The notes under the pieces: generated by a model
Told to the model about the DNA's origin: nothing
Databases searched by the model: none
What the model saw: only the letters and a program-made list of their open reading frames with translations
From: JBMOLK01 sp049325575
Lineage (GTDB): Bacteria; Bacillota; Clostridia; Acetivibrionales; Acetivibrionaceae
DNA: 35,617 bases
Assembly: GCA_049325575.1 (NCBI GenBank)
Contig: JBMOLK010000307.1
Coordinates: 1 to 35,617, forward strand
Reading direction: 5' to 3'
Position numbers and translations under genes: made by a program
In this document: in pieces, positions 30,028 through 35,617 of the stretch
How positions within the stretch are numbered: the stretch's first letter is position 1
Layout: every line of letters begins with the position of its first letter

Positions 30028-30242
30028 TATTTACCTCTCTTTCCTGCTGCTGCCATTTGGGCAAATTTCTTAGTCCCATACTTTTTCCTTCCTACCGCCG
30101 CCGCCACCGCTTCTGGATTAGTAGCTCCTCCCAATTTTGCGGATTTTGCGATTGCCTTAAAACGAGAACCCTCTCCAACAGGTTTGGATTTCGCTTCTTG
30201 ATACTGTTTTCTCGCAGCCCTTCTTTGAACTAATGTTGACAT
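30027..30242 (-). CDS. small basic phage protein, NPEAVAAAVGRKKYG type
   Basis: A 71-residue, strongly basic, Ala/Gly-rich protein (MSTLVQRRAARKQYQEAKSK, then GGATNPEAVAAAVGRKKYGT and KKFAQMAAAGKRGK). The segment resembles peptides found near terminase/portal genes in numerous phages. Such short basic proteins may bind DNA or act in packaging, but no function is established to my knowledge. AGGTAAAAGG lies before the ATG. Confidence 0.7.
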   Translation of the reverse strand: MSTLVQRRAARKQYQEAKSKPVGEGSRFKAIAKSAKLGGATNPEAVAAAVGRKKYGTKKFAQMAAAGKRGK

Positions 30243-30255
30243 CCTTTTACCTCCC

Positions 30256-31833
30256 TTATGCTCTTAACCATCCTTGTGGTATATTTTCCATCAGATCCAT
30301 AAATGGTTTCGGTTGATGGCAATAAATCGCCTTTCCATATTGTGTTTTATAAATTATATCATCAGATACATAATATGAAAGTGCAAGAGCATCGGCTTCA
30401 TCAGGAGATCGCCCTAATTCCTGTTTTATTTTGGTTTTCTCGACAACTTTTATTTTTCCACCTTCATAAGAAACCTTAATAACGCTGAGGGCATCTATTA
30501 AATCTCTATCTTCTGGAATCGAAATCAAAGATTTCTCGAATTTCTCTCTGAGACTCCAGTACATTTCGGCCCTTTTATTGTAGAATTTCTCCGGGTTATC
30601 CGCCTGCCTTCTGCTATCAGCCGCCTCCACTTTCGAACCTAATCGGTCAAAAAGTCCTCCATAGACAGCCCAACCGATACCTATTGAATCTACTCTCAGA
30701 ATATCTCCACCTTCAGAGAGAAAATCAGAATTTGCCCAATTTATCAAAACTTGGGAATCCTGAGTAGTCAATCTTTTGACGCTGAAAACTTTTCCGCCTT
30801 TACGAGTAATAATTATGCTGCTATCTCCACCGGCCCCGCAGTCCAATCCTTTTATTATCGGATCTTTTTCCAGAGGTATGATTTCCCTATTCACTGCTTC
30901 CATGATCCAATCCATAGGAATCAATGTATGTTCATCTACAAACGGAGGCAAACCTTTAATTCTAACTCTCCATGGATTTGAATCTATCCCATATTTTTCT
31001 TTAATTCTTTCTATTAATTTCTTATCTGATATTTCCGATTCCTCAGCATCCCATCTCATCGTCACCCAATATTGAGAATCCTTGAATTGCGAATCTATTG
31101 CATAACCCTTAGAGCGAGTAGGGTTGAAAATCATAAAAACAAAGTTGCAGGGTTGTGTAAGTGTACCTTCCAGAGGATCGAATACAGGATCGGGTATTCC
31201 AGAGGATTCATCAATCACTATCATGAGATATTCTTCATGAATCCCAGAGAGAGTTTCAACTTGTTCCTCTACTGAAGATTTGGGATTGGCCGTTTTGGGG
31301 AAGGCAAACCATCTTTTTCCTCTCATATCCTCTTCCGATGTGTTAAAAAACAGTTTGTCATTCTGAAGTGTCATGAATCTTGCAGCAAGTGAATGTTGCA
31401 ACCACTTACCTATTTCAGACCACAAGACTTTGTTCAACTGGTCGGCGCTTACGGAAACGCATGGTATTTTCGCATAAGGAAAACAATGCAAAAACCATAT
31501 AATCAGCCAAGCAGCAAGGGCATCCTTTCCTATACCTTTACCTGCCATGATTGAAATTCCGAATTTTTGATTAAGTTCAATTTCCTCTTTATTCATCGGC
31601 TGATTTTTCATCTTTTTCAATCTTGCTGTAACTATTTTTCTAATAATCTCTATTGCTTCCTTCTGTTGTATTGTAAGGAAAACATTTTTGCCCGTAGCAG
31701 CGTTATAGGGTTTTATTATGCTTTCTTCAATGTAAGAGAGCGGATCGAAAATCCATTTTCTGAATAAACTTTCATAAATTTTTTCATCTGCAGTATGAAT
31801 TAATATCTTTTCTATATTTTTCTTTCTTCCCAT
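30256..31833 (-). CDS. terL: terminase large subunit
   Basis: A 525-residue DNA-packaging motor and nuclease. ATPase Walker A is AGKGIGKD (97-104) and Walker B LMIVIDE (203-209, catalytic E209); the coupling segment is IFNPTRSKG (about 235-243). The RNase-H-like nuclease carries acidic residues D331 and D337 (GLDCGAGGDSS), D382 (RVDSIGIG) and D478/D481 (SPDEADALALS). It acts at the portal with the small subunit to translocate and cut concatemeric DNA. Located upstream of the portal in the head operon, close to a full-length example of the family. Confidence 0.95.
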   Translation of the reverse strand: MGRKKNIEKILIHTADEKIYESLFRKWIFDPLSYIEESIIKPYNAATGKNVFLTIQQKEAIEIIRKIVTARLKKMKNQPMNKEEIELNQKFGISIMAGKGIGKDALAAWLIIWFLHCFPYAKIPCVSVSADQLNKVLWSEIGKWLQHSLAARFMTLQNDKLFFNTSEEDMRGKRWFAFPKTANPKSSVEEQVETLSGIHEEYLMIVIDESSGIPDPVFDPLEGTLTQPCNFVFMIFNPTRSKGYAIDSQFKDSQYWVTMRWDAEESEISDKKLIERIKEKYGIDSNPWRVRIKGLPPFVDEHTLIPMDWIMEAVNREIIPLEKDPIIKGLDCGAGGDSSIIITRKGGKVFSVKRLTTQDSQVLINWANSDFLSEGGDILRVDSIGIGWAVYGGLFDRLGSKVEAADSRRQADNPEKFYNKRAEMYWSLREKFEKSLISIPEDRDLIDALSVIKVSYEGGKIKVVEKTKIKQELGRSPDEADALALSYYVSDDIIYKTQYGKAIYCHQPKPFMDLMENIPQGWLRA

Positions 31834-31843
31834 TTACAAATCC

Positions 31844-32155
31844 CTATGAATAAACTTTATAGAAAATTGATAATTCCCCTGTGAAATTTTCAGTTGTTAT
31901 CTTCAATCCATCCTCTAAGTCTATAGGTGGGTGATGCCACCTGCCTCCATAAGCGGTTGTCCAGGGTTTAGTTATCTCCCCACCGCCTTGATTGAATAGT
32001 TGAAATGTCCCATCGGAGTCCACTTCCCCGATCACGACGGCCAGAAGTTTTCCTCTTCCTACAAAAATGCTTTGCAAAGATACGTTCCCCGAAATGTTTA
32101 CAGGGGGCCCGCAGGATTCCTCTAAATCTTTGTCTTTGTAATAAAGGATCGTCAC
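31844..32155 (-). CDS. small phage protein of unknown function upstream of terL
   Basis: A 103-residue protein (MTILYYKDKDLEESCGPPVN...). It is beta-rich with alternating strands (SLQSIFVGRGKLLAVVIGEV, GDGLKI-like ending EDGLKITTENFTGELSIFYK), so a small beta-sandwich is likely. The start overlaps the preceding stop as ATGA. No family recognised. Position just before the terminase gene suggests a packaging or virion role. Confidence 0.65.
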   Translation of the reverse strand: MTILYYKDKDLEESCGPPVNISGNVSLQSIFVGRGKLLAVVIGEVDSDGTFQLFNQGGGEITKPWTTAYGGRWHHPPIDLEDGLKITTENFTGELSIFYKVYS

Positions 32156-32448
32156 ATCCGACCTCCTATTATCGGAACTTTTTTGCCTTTATGAGTCACT
32201 CTGAAGAAGGCCTTCTCAATAGAATCAAAGGGTTTCATCCTGAGTTCCTGAGCTTCCCTGTGTTCAATTCTTTCCCTTTCGTAGCATCCCCACATCCCTA
32301 ATGCCCTTCCCAAACATACGAAACCATAAGCCACGACCAGCGGAACTAACTCAAGGGGGATTCCCAAAAAGGGGGAGAGGAGAAACAAACCCCCAGCTAT
32401 ACTATGGCTTATCGCTCCCAATTTGGTTCTATAACCCTGTAATTTCAC
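32152..32448 (-). CDS. small membrane protein, unknown
   Basis: A 98-residue protein with two hydrophobic segments close together (ISHSIAGGLFLLSPFLGIPL, about 13-32; LVPLVVAYGFVCLGRALGMW, about 35-54) and a charged C-terminal tail (ERERIEHREAQELRMKPFDS). The start overlaps the preceding stop as ATGA. Two TM segments plus a basic tail resemble phage holin-like proteins, but it is far from the endolysin, so its role is uncertain. Confidence 0.6.
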   Translation of the reverse strand: MKLQGYRTKLGAISHSIAGGLFLLSPFLGIPLELVPLVVAYGFVCLGRALGMWGCYERERIEHREAQELRMKPFDSIEKAFFRVTHKGKKVPIIGGRM

Positions 32449-32624
32449 CTTTGATCCTTTTTCCCTTTTGGTTTTTCTGCTGGATTTATGTGTAGCTTTT
32501 TAACTTTCTGCGCCTCTTTCTCTGCTATCACAGTTATGGCACAGTTTCCCTTTGTGTACAATTGGCATCTCTCAGCCATGCATTCAATCGGTACAGCAGG
32601 GGTCGAAAGAAATGGACATATCAT
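32445..32624 (-). CDS. small Cys-rich protein (CPFLSTP...ECMAERC type)
   Basis: A 59-residue protein starting MICPFLSTPAVPIECMAERC. ATG 32624 is preferred because AAGGAAAT is immediately upstream; the frame opens 20 codons earlier. The Cys pattern (CP, then EC, then C in the helix, then CAI) resembles small phage proteins I recall as unannotated Zn-binding candidates. A Lys-rich C terminus follows. The TGA of this gene is shared with the next start (ATGA). Confidence 0.65.
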   Translation of the reverse strand: MICPFLSTPAVPIECMAERCQLYTKGNCAITVIAEKEAQKVKKLHINPAEKPKGKKDQR

Positions 32625-32671
32625 ATTTCCTTTTTCCTCCACTTTATAATATATTTTGCCTCTAAAATGCC

Positions 32672-32749
32672 TTAAGCCCTCCACTTTGACATTCTGGTAT
32701 CCTGAAGTCCTTTTGGTGTTAGATCAGGTCTTAATCCATAGTTACCCAT
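32672..32749 (-). CDS. very small protein MGNYGLRPDLTPKG...
   Basis: A 25-residue frame (MGNYGLRPDLTPKG, then LQDTRMSKWRA) with an AGGTG site 4 bases before ATG 32749. The opening is similar to a widespread small phage protein (M-x-NYGxRPDGTxKG), which is usually longer, so this copy may be shortened by a frame change. Function unknown. Confidence 0.45.
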   Translation of the reverse strand: MGNYGLRPDLTPKGLQDTRMSKWRA

Positions 32750-32765
32750 TTTCACCTATCTGTCT

Positions 32766-32993
32766 TTAGGCATTGAATCCCATTGAATCCTTAGTTCCTC
32801 CTTTTGTTTTGTATGCCGATGAAAAGGGAATAAAGCAAATTTGTCCAAGACAAAAGGCACATACCCCCTCCATGTTCCTCAAATGAGGAATGTATCCCAA
32901 AATGAGGAATAATGCAAATTTCTGTCCGATAAGATAGATTATGTTAACTATATAAATGGCTTGCAAAGCCAATCTACAGGAATCACTTAACAT
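32766..32993 (-). CDS. doubtful ORF overlapping a repeat cluster
   Basis: A 75-codon frame (MLSDSCRLALQAIYIVNIIY...) beginning with a TGAGGA site 5 bases before ATG 32993. The first residues recall the start of some winged-helix regulators, but the rest is not similar to anything I recognise. It overlaps the repeat and palindrome cluster at 32875-33006, which may be the true reason for the sequence conservation pattern. Either a small gene or a chance frame. Confidence 0.3.
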   Translation of the reverse strand: MLSDSCRLALQAIYIVNIIYLIGQKFALFLILGYIPHLRNMEGVCAFCLGQICFIPFSSAYKTKGGTKDSMGFNA

Positions 32994-33006
32994 AATTCCT
33001 CATTTT
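32875..33006. repeat. nested repeat/palindrome cluster beside the terminase small-like gene, candidate pac/cos
   Basis: Three copies of AAATGAGGAAT occur: direct at 32881-32891 and 32900-32910, inverted at 32995-33005. The first also forms TTCCTC-AAAT-GAGGAA (32875-32890). ATTATGTTAA (32938-32947) and TTAACATAAT (32987-32996) are a perfect 10-bp inverted pair, which encloses the palindrome TGGCTT-GCA-AAGCCA (32957-32971). Terminase small subunits often recognise sites in or beside their own gene. No function is proven. Confidence 0.5.
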
Positions 33007-33599
33007 CCACTTTCAACCACAAGATCTTGTGGTGTTTTGGATTCCTTATTTGGGGAAACAAATAGGGCATTATGGATATTGATAATAATCGAATCTGTTA
33101 ACCTTTGATTCAACCCTGTATGTGTAAGTGCTTGATATTTATCGAATAAAATACCATAGCTCATAACTGTATCACGACCGCACATCTTTTTGATTTTCTC
33201 TTGATCAAGATTTTGAAGTAACAGCGACATTTTCTGTAAGAGAATCTTTGTATGATACTTCTCAAATTCCTGAATTCTCTCTGGTGTATATCCTTCTGCC
33301 TTAAGGCGATAAAAGACATTTGATTTACAACATCCTACGAGTTTTGCGATTTCTTCCAAACCGAGGCCTCTTTCCGCGTATGCGATAAGTAATTCCAGAG
33401 GAATATTTTTAGGTCCAGTCTGACCGTGACAAGTTGATTTATTTATTTTTTTACTACTTTCTTTTTGTACCTCCACAAGAGATTCAACTTGATGATCTTT
33501 TTCCACTTCATTTCTTCCCGGATATTCTTCAATATTTCTTTTTGAAGAATATCCTGTATTTCTGTTTCTTGTTTTCTTTTGGGCCAACATAGCTTCCAC
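33000..33599 (-). CDS. terminase small subunit-like HTH protein
   Basis: A 199-residue protein. The N-terminal 70 residues are basic and disordered-looking. A helix-turn-helix follows at about 70-100 (ELLIAYAERGLGLEEIAKLV then GCCKSNVFYRLKAEGY), and a helical C-terminal half (about 105-180) could form a ring oligomer. Position upstream of the large terminase, separated by small genes, and next to the candidate packaging cluster suggests TerS. Annotation as another HTH regulator is possible. The start is GTG 33599 or ATG 33590; neither has a Shine-Dalgarno site (see the promoter entry). Confidence 0.6.
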   Translation of the reverse strand: MEAMLAQKKTRNRNTGYSSKRNIEEYPGRNEVEKDHQVESLVEVQKESSKKINKSTCHGQTGPKNIPLELLIAYAERGLGLEEIAKLVGCCKSNVFYRLKAEGYTPERIQEFEKYHTKILLQKMSLLLQNLDQEKIKKMCGRDTVMSYGILFDKYQALTHTGLNQRLTDSIIINIHNALFVSPNKESKTPQDLVVESGK

Positions 33600-33608
33600 A
33601 ACTATATA

Positions 33609-33637
33609 TACATATAAAAAAATTTAAAAATTGTCAA
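33609..33637 (-). promoter_or_regulatory. promoter for the packaging genes, possible leaderless start
   Basis: On the minus strand TTGACA (33637-33632) is followed by exactly 17 bp and TATGTA (33614-33609), in a very AT-rich stretch. Transcription would start near 33602, only a few bases before GTG 33599 or about 12 before ATG 33590. The lack of a ribosome site fits leaderless or near-leaderless translation. Weak -10, good -35. Confidence 0.5.
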
Positions 33638-33843
33638 GTCAGTATCAGTTTGTTTCAAAATTTACCGACTTTTTTCTTTTTCTGTAATAATAGTTAAATC
33701 TTTTATTTCACTTTTAGTATTCATAGGTTTATATTGAGAATAACCCTATCCCCCCTATAATCCCCCCTTCCCCAAAATTTAGTATAGTTTTTGATTTTTT
33801 GGTAGTTGGTCATTTTGAATTTTAACCCCCTTGCCATGCTTGA

Positions 33844-33972
33844 GATGAACTAATTAAATATGGATATGAATCAAAATCAAAAAATCTTAAACGTGATGTA
33901 TATACAAGGTTATATAGGCTTGTTAAAGACAATGAAGTTAGAACATGGAAAGAGGGAGGTTACAAGAACTAA
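33844..33972 (+). pseudogene. remnant of a plus-strand gene, C-terminal helical fragment
   Basis: A 42-codon open stretch on the plus strand (starts DELIKYGYESKSKNLKRDVY, ends VKDNEVRTWKEGGYKN then TAA 33970-33972), with coding-like composition. It has no ATG, GTG or TTG start and a TGA directly before it. The pattern (GYESKSKNLKRDVYTRL...EVRTWKEGGYK) resembles the end of a winged-helix DNA-binding protein. It faces the VRR-NUC gene, ending 3 bp from that stop. The whole 33600-33975 gap otherwise holds only the promoter and AT-rich sequence without further genes. Confidence 0.4.
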
Positions 33973-33975
33973 ATC

Positions 33976-34392
33976 CTATTCTTTCAAATAATCCAATATA
34001 GTAACCTGTGCCTCTTCGAACGAAAAACATATTCTACATCTATATTTTTGTGACACCAAATAATCAATAAATTCATCCTGTTCTTTTGTAACTTTATTGC
34101 CTGCCCGTTTCATTTCAATGAAAAGTCCGTGCCAGTCTCCTTTAGGTTTTGGCAAAAAAATATCAGGTACTCCTGATTTCATCCCTTCCTCTAAAAGCCG
34201 CAGTGCCTCAGGGCAATACCTTTGCCCTTTCTTGTTTCGCCTCCAGGGTAGCTTTGCCCCGTTGGGGATGGCAAAGATGTATGCCAATTCAGGGTATATC
34301 CTTGCATATAGCCTCGCCCACTTAAAAAGTGTTGATTGCATTGAGTGTTCGGTTTCCCTAAAATGGTTGACGCTCTGGTATATCCTTCTCAA
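33976..34392 (-). CDS. VRR-NUC nuclease
   Basis: A 138-residue protein of the VRR-NUC (PD-(D/E)XK) family. The N-terminal E and Q (TEHSMQSTLFKWARL), NGAKLPW, the catalytic-type GVPDIFLPKPKG (about 72-84) and GLFIEMKRAG (about 88-97, E-x-K), then EQDEFIDYL, follow the order of these nucleases. They cut DNA structures such as flaps or junctions in phage recombination and replication. The start is TTG 34392 or ATG 34341; the conserved ETEHSMQ segment favours the longer form. It overlaps the previous gene by 35 bp. Confidence 0.85.
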   Translation of the reverse strand: MRRIYQSVNHFRETEHSMQSTLFKWARLYARIYPELAYIFAIPNGAKLPWRRNKKGQRYCPEALRLLEEGMKSGVPDIFLPKPKGDWHGLFIEMKRAGNKVTKEQDEFIDYLVSQKYRCRICFSFEEAQVTILDYLKE

Positions 34393-34843
34393 ATCCCATT
34401 CCTTTAAATTTGCATAGTTCCTTACATACTTCTTCGTGGGTTTTTCTTTTAGTTATAGTGTCTTTCATGCCTTTTAGGGCTTCTGTAGCAATAATGTCGC
34501 AATAAACCCTCTTACATGAAAAACATTCGTAATTGTTAATACACTCCTGTCTCGTCCCTTTATGTGATGCCCACCACCGCATAAATTCCTGCCTTTCCTT
34601 CTCCTGCCCTTCCTTTTGCCTTTTGTCCTCTCTTTCTCCCTTATAGCGGTTAAGTAAAGATAGCAATTGATGGAATTGAAAAAATTCACAGATTATCAGA
34701 TTCTCTAAAGCCTTTTGCAAGTCTTCTTTCTCAAAATTCATCACCTTTTCGTAGATTAGCCTTGCCCTCCCCTCAGTAATCCTCCAGCCCATGAGTTCCG
34801 TAATGTTTTTAAACTGCTCTATAAAAGCCTCCCATGAAATCAT
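34358..34843 (-). CDS. possible helicase loader-like phage protein
   Basis: A 161-residue protein. The N-terminal half is helical (TELMGWRITEGRARLIYEKV onward), with the helical pattern seen in loader/primosome proteins such as phage G40P-type helicase loaders. The C-terminal half has Cys (ECINNYECFSCKRVYCD; EEVCKELCKF) that could bind Zn. It lies directly after the replication organizer (ATGA overlap) and before the nuclease, as loaders do. The similarity is structural impression only. Confidence 0.5.
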   Translation of the reverse strand: MISWEAFIEQFKNITELMGWRITEGRARLIYEKVMNFEKEDLQKALENLIICEFFQFHQLLSLLNRYKGEREDKRQKEGQEKERQEFMRWWASHKGTRQECINNYECFSCKRVYCDIIATEALKGMKDTITKRKTHEEVCKELCKFKGMGFEKDIPERQPF

Positions 34844-35526
34844 ATGTACTTTGTACTTCTTTCCTTTCTTTCTTCTTCACTTTTCTCCCAAGTCCTTACG
34901 GCTGCCTTCCAGTCCTTCATCGGATTCTTGCCTACCTTCCATCCATTTGCACTGTAATAATCATACCACCTTTGAGGATCAACATTGTTTTTTCTCTCAT
35001 TACAATATGCTTTTACTTCTTCTAATGAAGGTTTAATAAATTTTTTTGTTTCTCCTCTCATACTCTCCTCTTCTCTTATATTCTTTTCTTTTCTTATATA
35101 TTCTTTTCTTATCTTATCTATATTAACGGAGCTTGTTACAGGTGTAACGCTATCCGTTACAGATTGTTTTTTCAAAAGTCTGTGTTTGATTACTCTTTTG
35201 TGGACATTTGAGAGTTGATACAATTCCCAGTTTTTGATACGATAAATTCCGGAAATCATATTCTCTTCAAGTTTGTCTGTTCGTATAAATGTCTCAATAG
35301 CTGTTTTTAAAATGTCAAAAGGTATTAAAAGAAGACCTGCAAGTTGTTCTAAGGCATATGGTGTTGTATGGTTAGCTCTAATGTAACCGTCATCTTTTGC
35401 CGCTAACGCCAAAAAATCAATCCAAATTGCCCTTTCTTCCAGTGAGCATTCAATCCTTGTAGATCCGAATATCCACTTGTCAATCCACAGTGGTATCCAT
35501 TGATAACCTGAATTACGAGATTTCAT
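34840..35526 (-). CDS. replication organizer (DnaD-like phage replication initiator)
   Basis: A 228-residue protein. The N-terminal winged-helix region (about 10-115; ECSLEERAIWIDFLALAAKD, ALEQLAGLLLIPFDILKTAI, ISGIYRIKNWELYQLSNVHK) resembles the phage replication organizer N-terminal domain. A Lys/Glu-rich linker leads to a short C-terminal motif (DPQRWYDYYSANGWKVGKNP then MKDWKAAVRTWEK) shared by phage and host initiators. It would bind the phage origin, which in this type often lies in the gene itself or its linker, and recruit the helicase loader. AAAGG precedes ATG 35526. It is the first gene at the right end of the window. Confidence 0.8.
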   Translation of the reverse strand: MKSRNSGYQWIPLWIDKWIFGSTRIECSLEERAIWIDFLALAAKDDGYIRANHTTPYALEQLAGLLLIPFDILKTAIETFIRTDKLEENMISGIYRIKNWELYQLSNVHKRVIKHRLLKKQSVTDSVTPVTSSVNIDKIRKEYIRKEKNIREEESMRGETKKFIKPSLEEVKAYCNERKNNVDPQRWYDYYSANGWKVGKNPMKDWKAAVRTWEKSEEERKERSTKYI

Positions 35527-35617
35527 TTGCCTTTAGAAGGTCCGCATATTATCATTCAATCTCTTGAATCCTCATATGCTGTGCAATTCACTGCATGACA
35601 ATTTATCTTTGAATATG

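Overview
The window reads as an essentially complete temperate podovirus-type phage genome of the P22 capsid/portal lineage, about 35.6 kb and AT-rich. The host looks like a Gram-negative (diderm) bacterium: many late proteins carry Sec signal peptides, there is a predicted phage lipoprotein, and one small protein resembles an outer-membrane protein. I cannot name the host. An anaerobic Nitrospirota- or Desulfobacterota-like bacterium is a guess from the tRNA-Pro(GGG) fragment and general flavour, not a demonstration.

Layout. Nearly everything is on the minus strand. Only the lysogeny cassette (repressor, small lipoprotein, integrase; 2019-3591), a transposase remnant (5356-5634) and a helix-turn-helix-like remnant (33844-33972) are on the plus strand. 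A divergent control region (about 1690-2018) has a good minus-strand promoter that overlaps an inverted repeat. It drives small early genes toward position 1, where a pentapeptide-repeat gene runs off the edge. If the molecule is circular and joined end to start, that gene closes after four more codons and is followed by the replication block at the right end (replication organizer, possible helicase loader, VRR-NUC nuclease). Next come terminase small-like and large subunits, small basic proteins, portal, scaffold, coat and a decoration-like protein, then a glycosyltransferase. These are followed by gp4-like and gp10-like tail factors, four ejection-type proteins, spikes and fibres, a lysis group, more fibres, the S74 spike, the accessory/att region and integrase. 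This is the standard order of a lambdoid/P22-like temperate phage cut open at a repeat.

Accessory region 3592-5735. It holds a 3' half of tRNA-Pro(GGG), which is the likely attP core, and tandem 11-bp repeats that are candidate integrase arm sites. It also holds a DNA methyltransferase with a truncated possible nuclease partner, a GC-rich multi-stem RNA-like element of about 145 bp ending in a T-arm-like hairpin, and an IS1-like transposase with its middle deleted in frame.

Most unusual features. Seven late genes (spikes, fibres, one outer-membrane-like protein) begin with a classical Sec signal peptide, although phage virion proteins normally assemble in the cytoplasm. The gp10-like tail protein carries two carbohydrate-binding-like insertions. 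A glycosyltransferase sits between head and tail genes with a 46-bp overlap. The lipoprotein gene has an in-frame TAA followed by apparently coding sequence that runs exactly into the integrase start codon. A nested repeat cluster next to the terminase small-like gene is a candidate packaging site.
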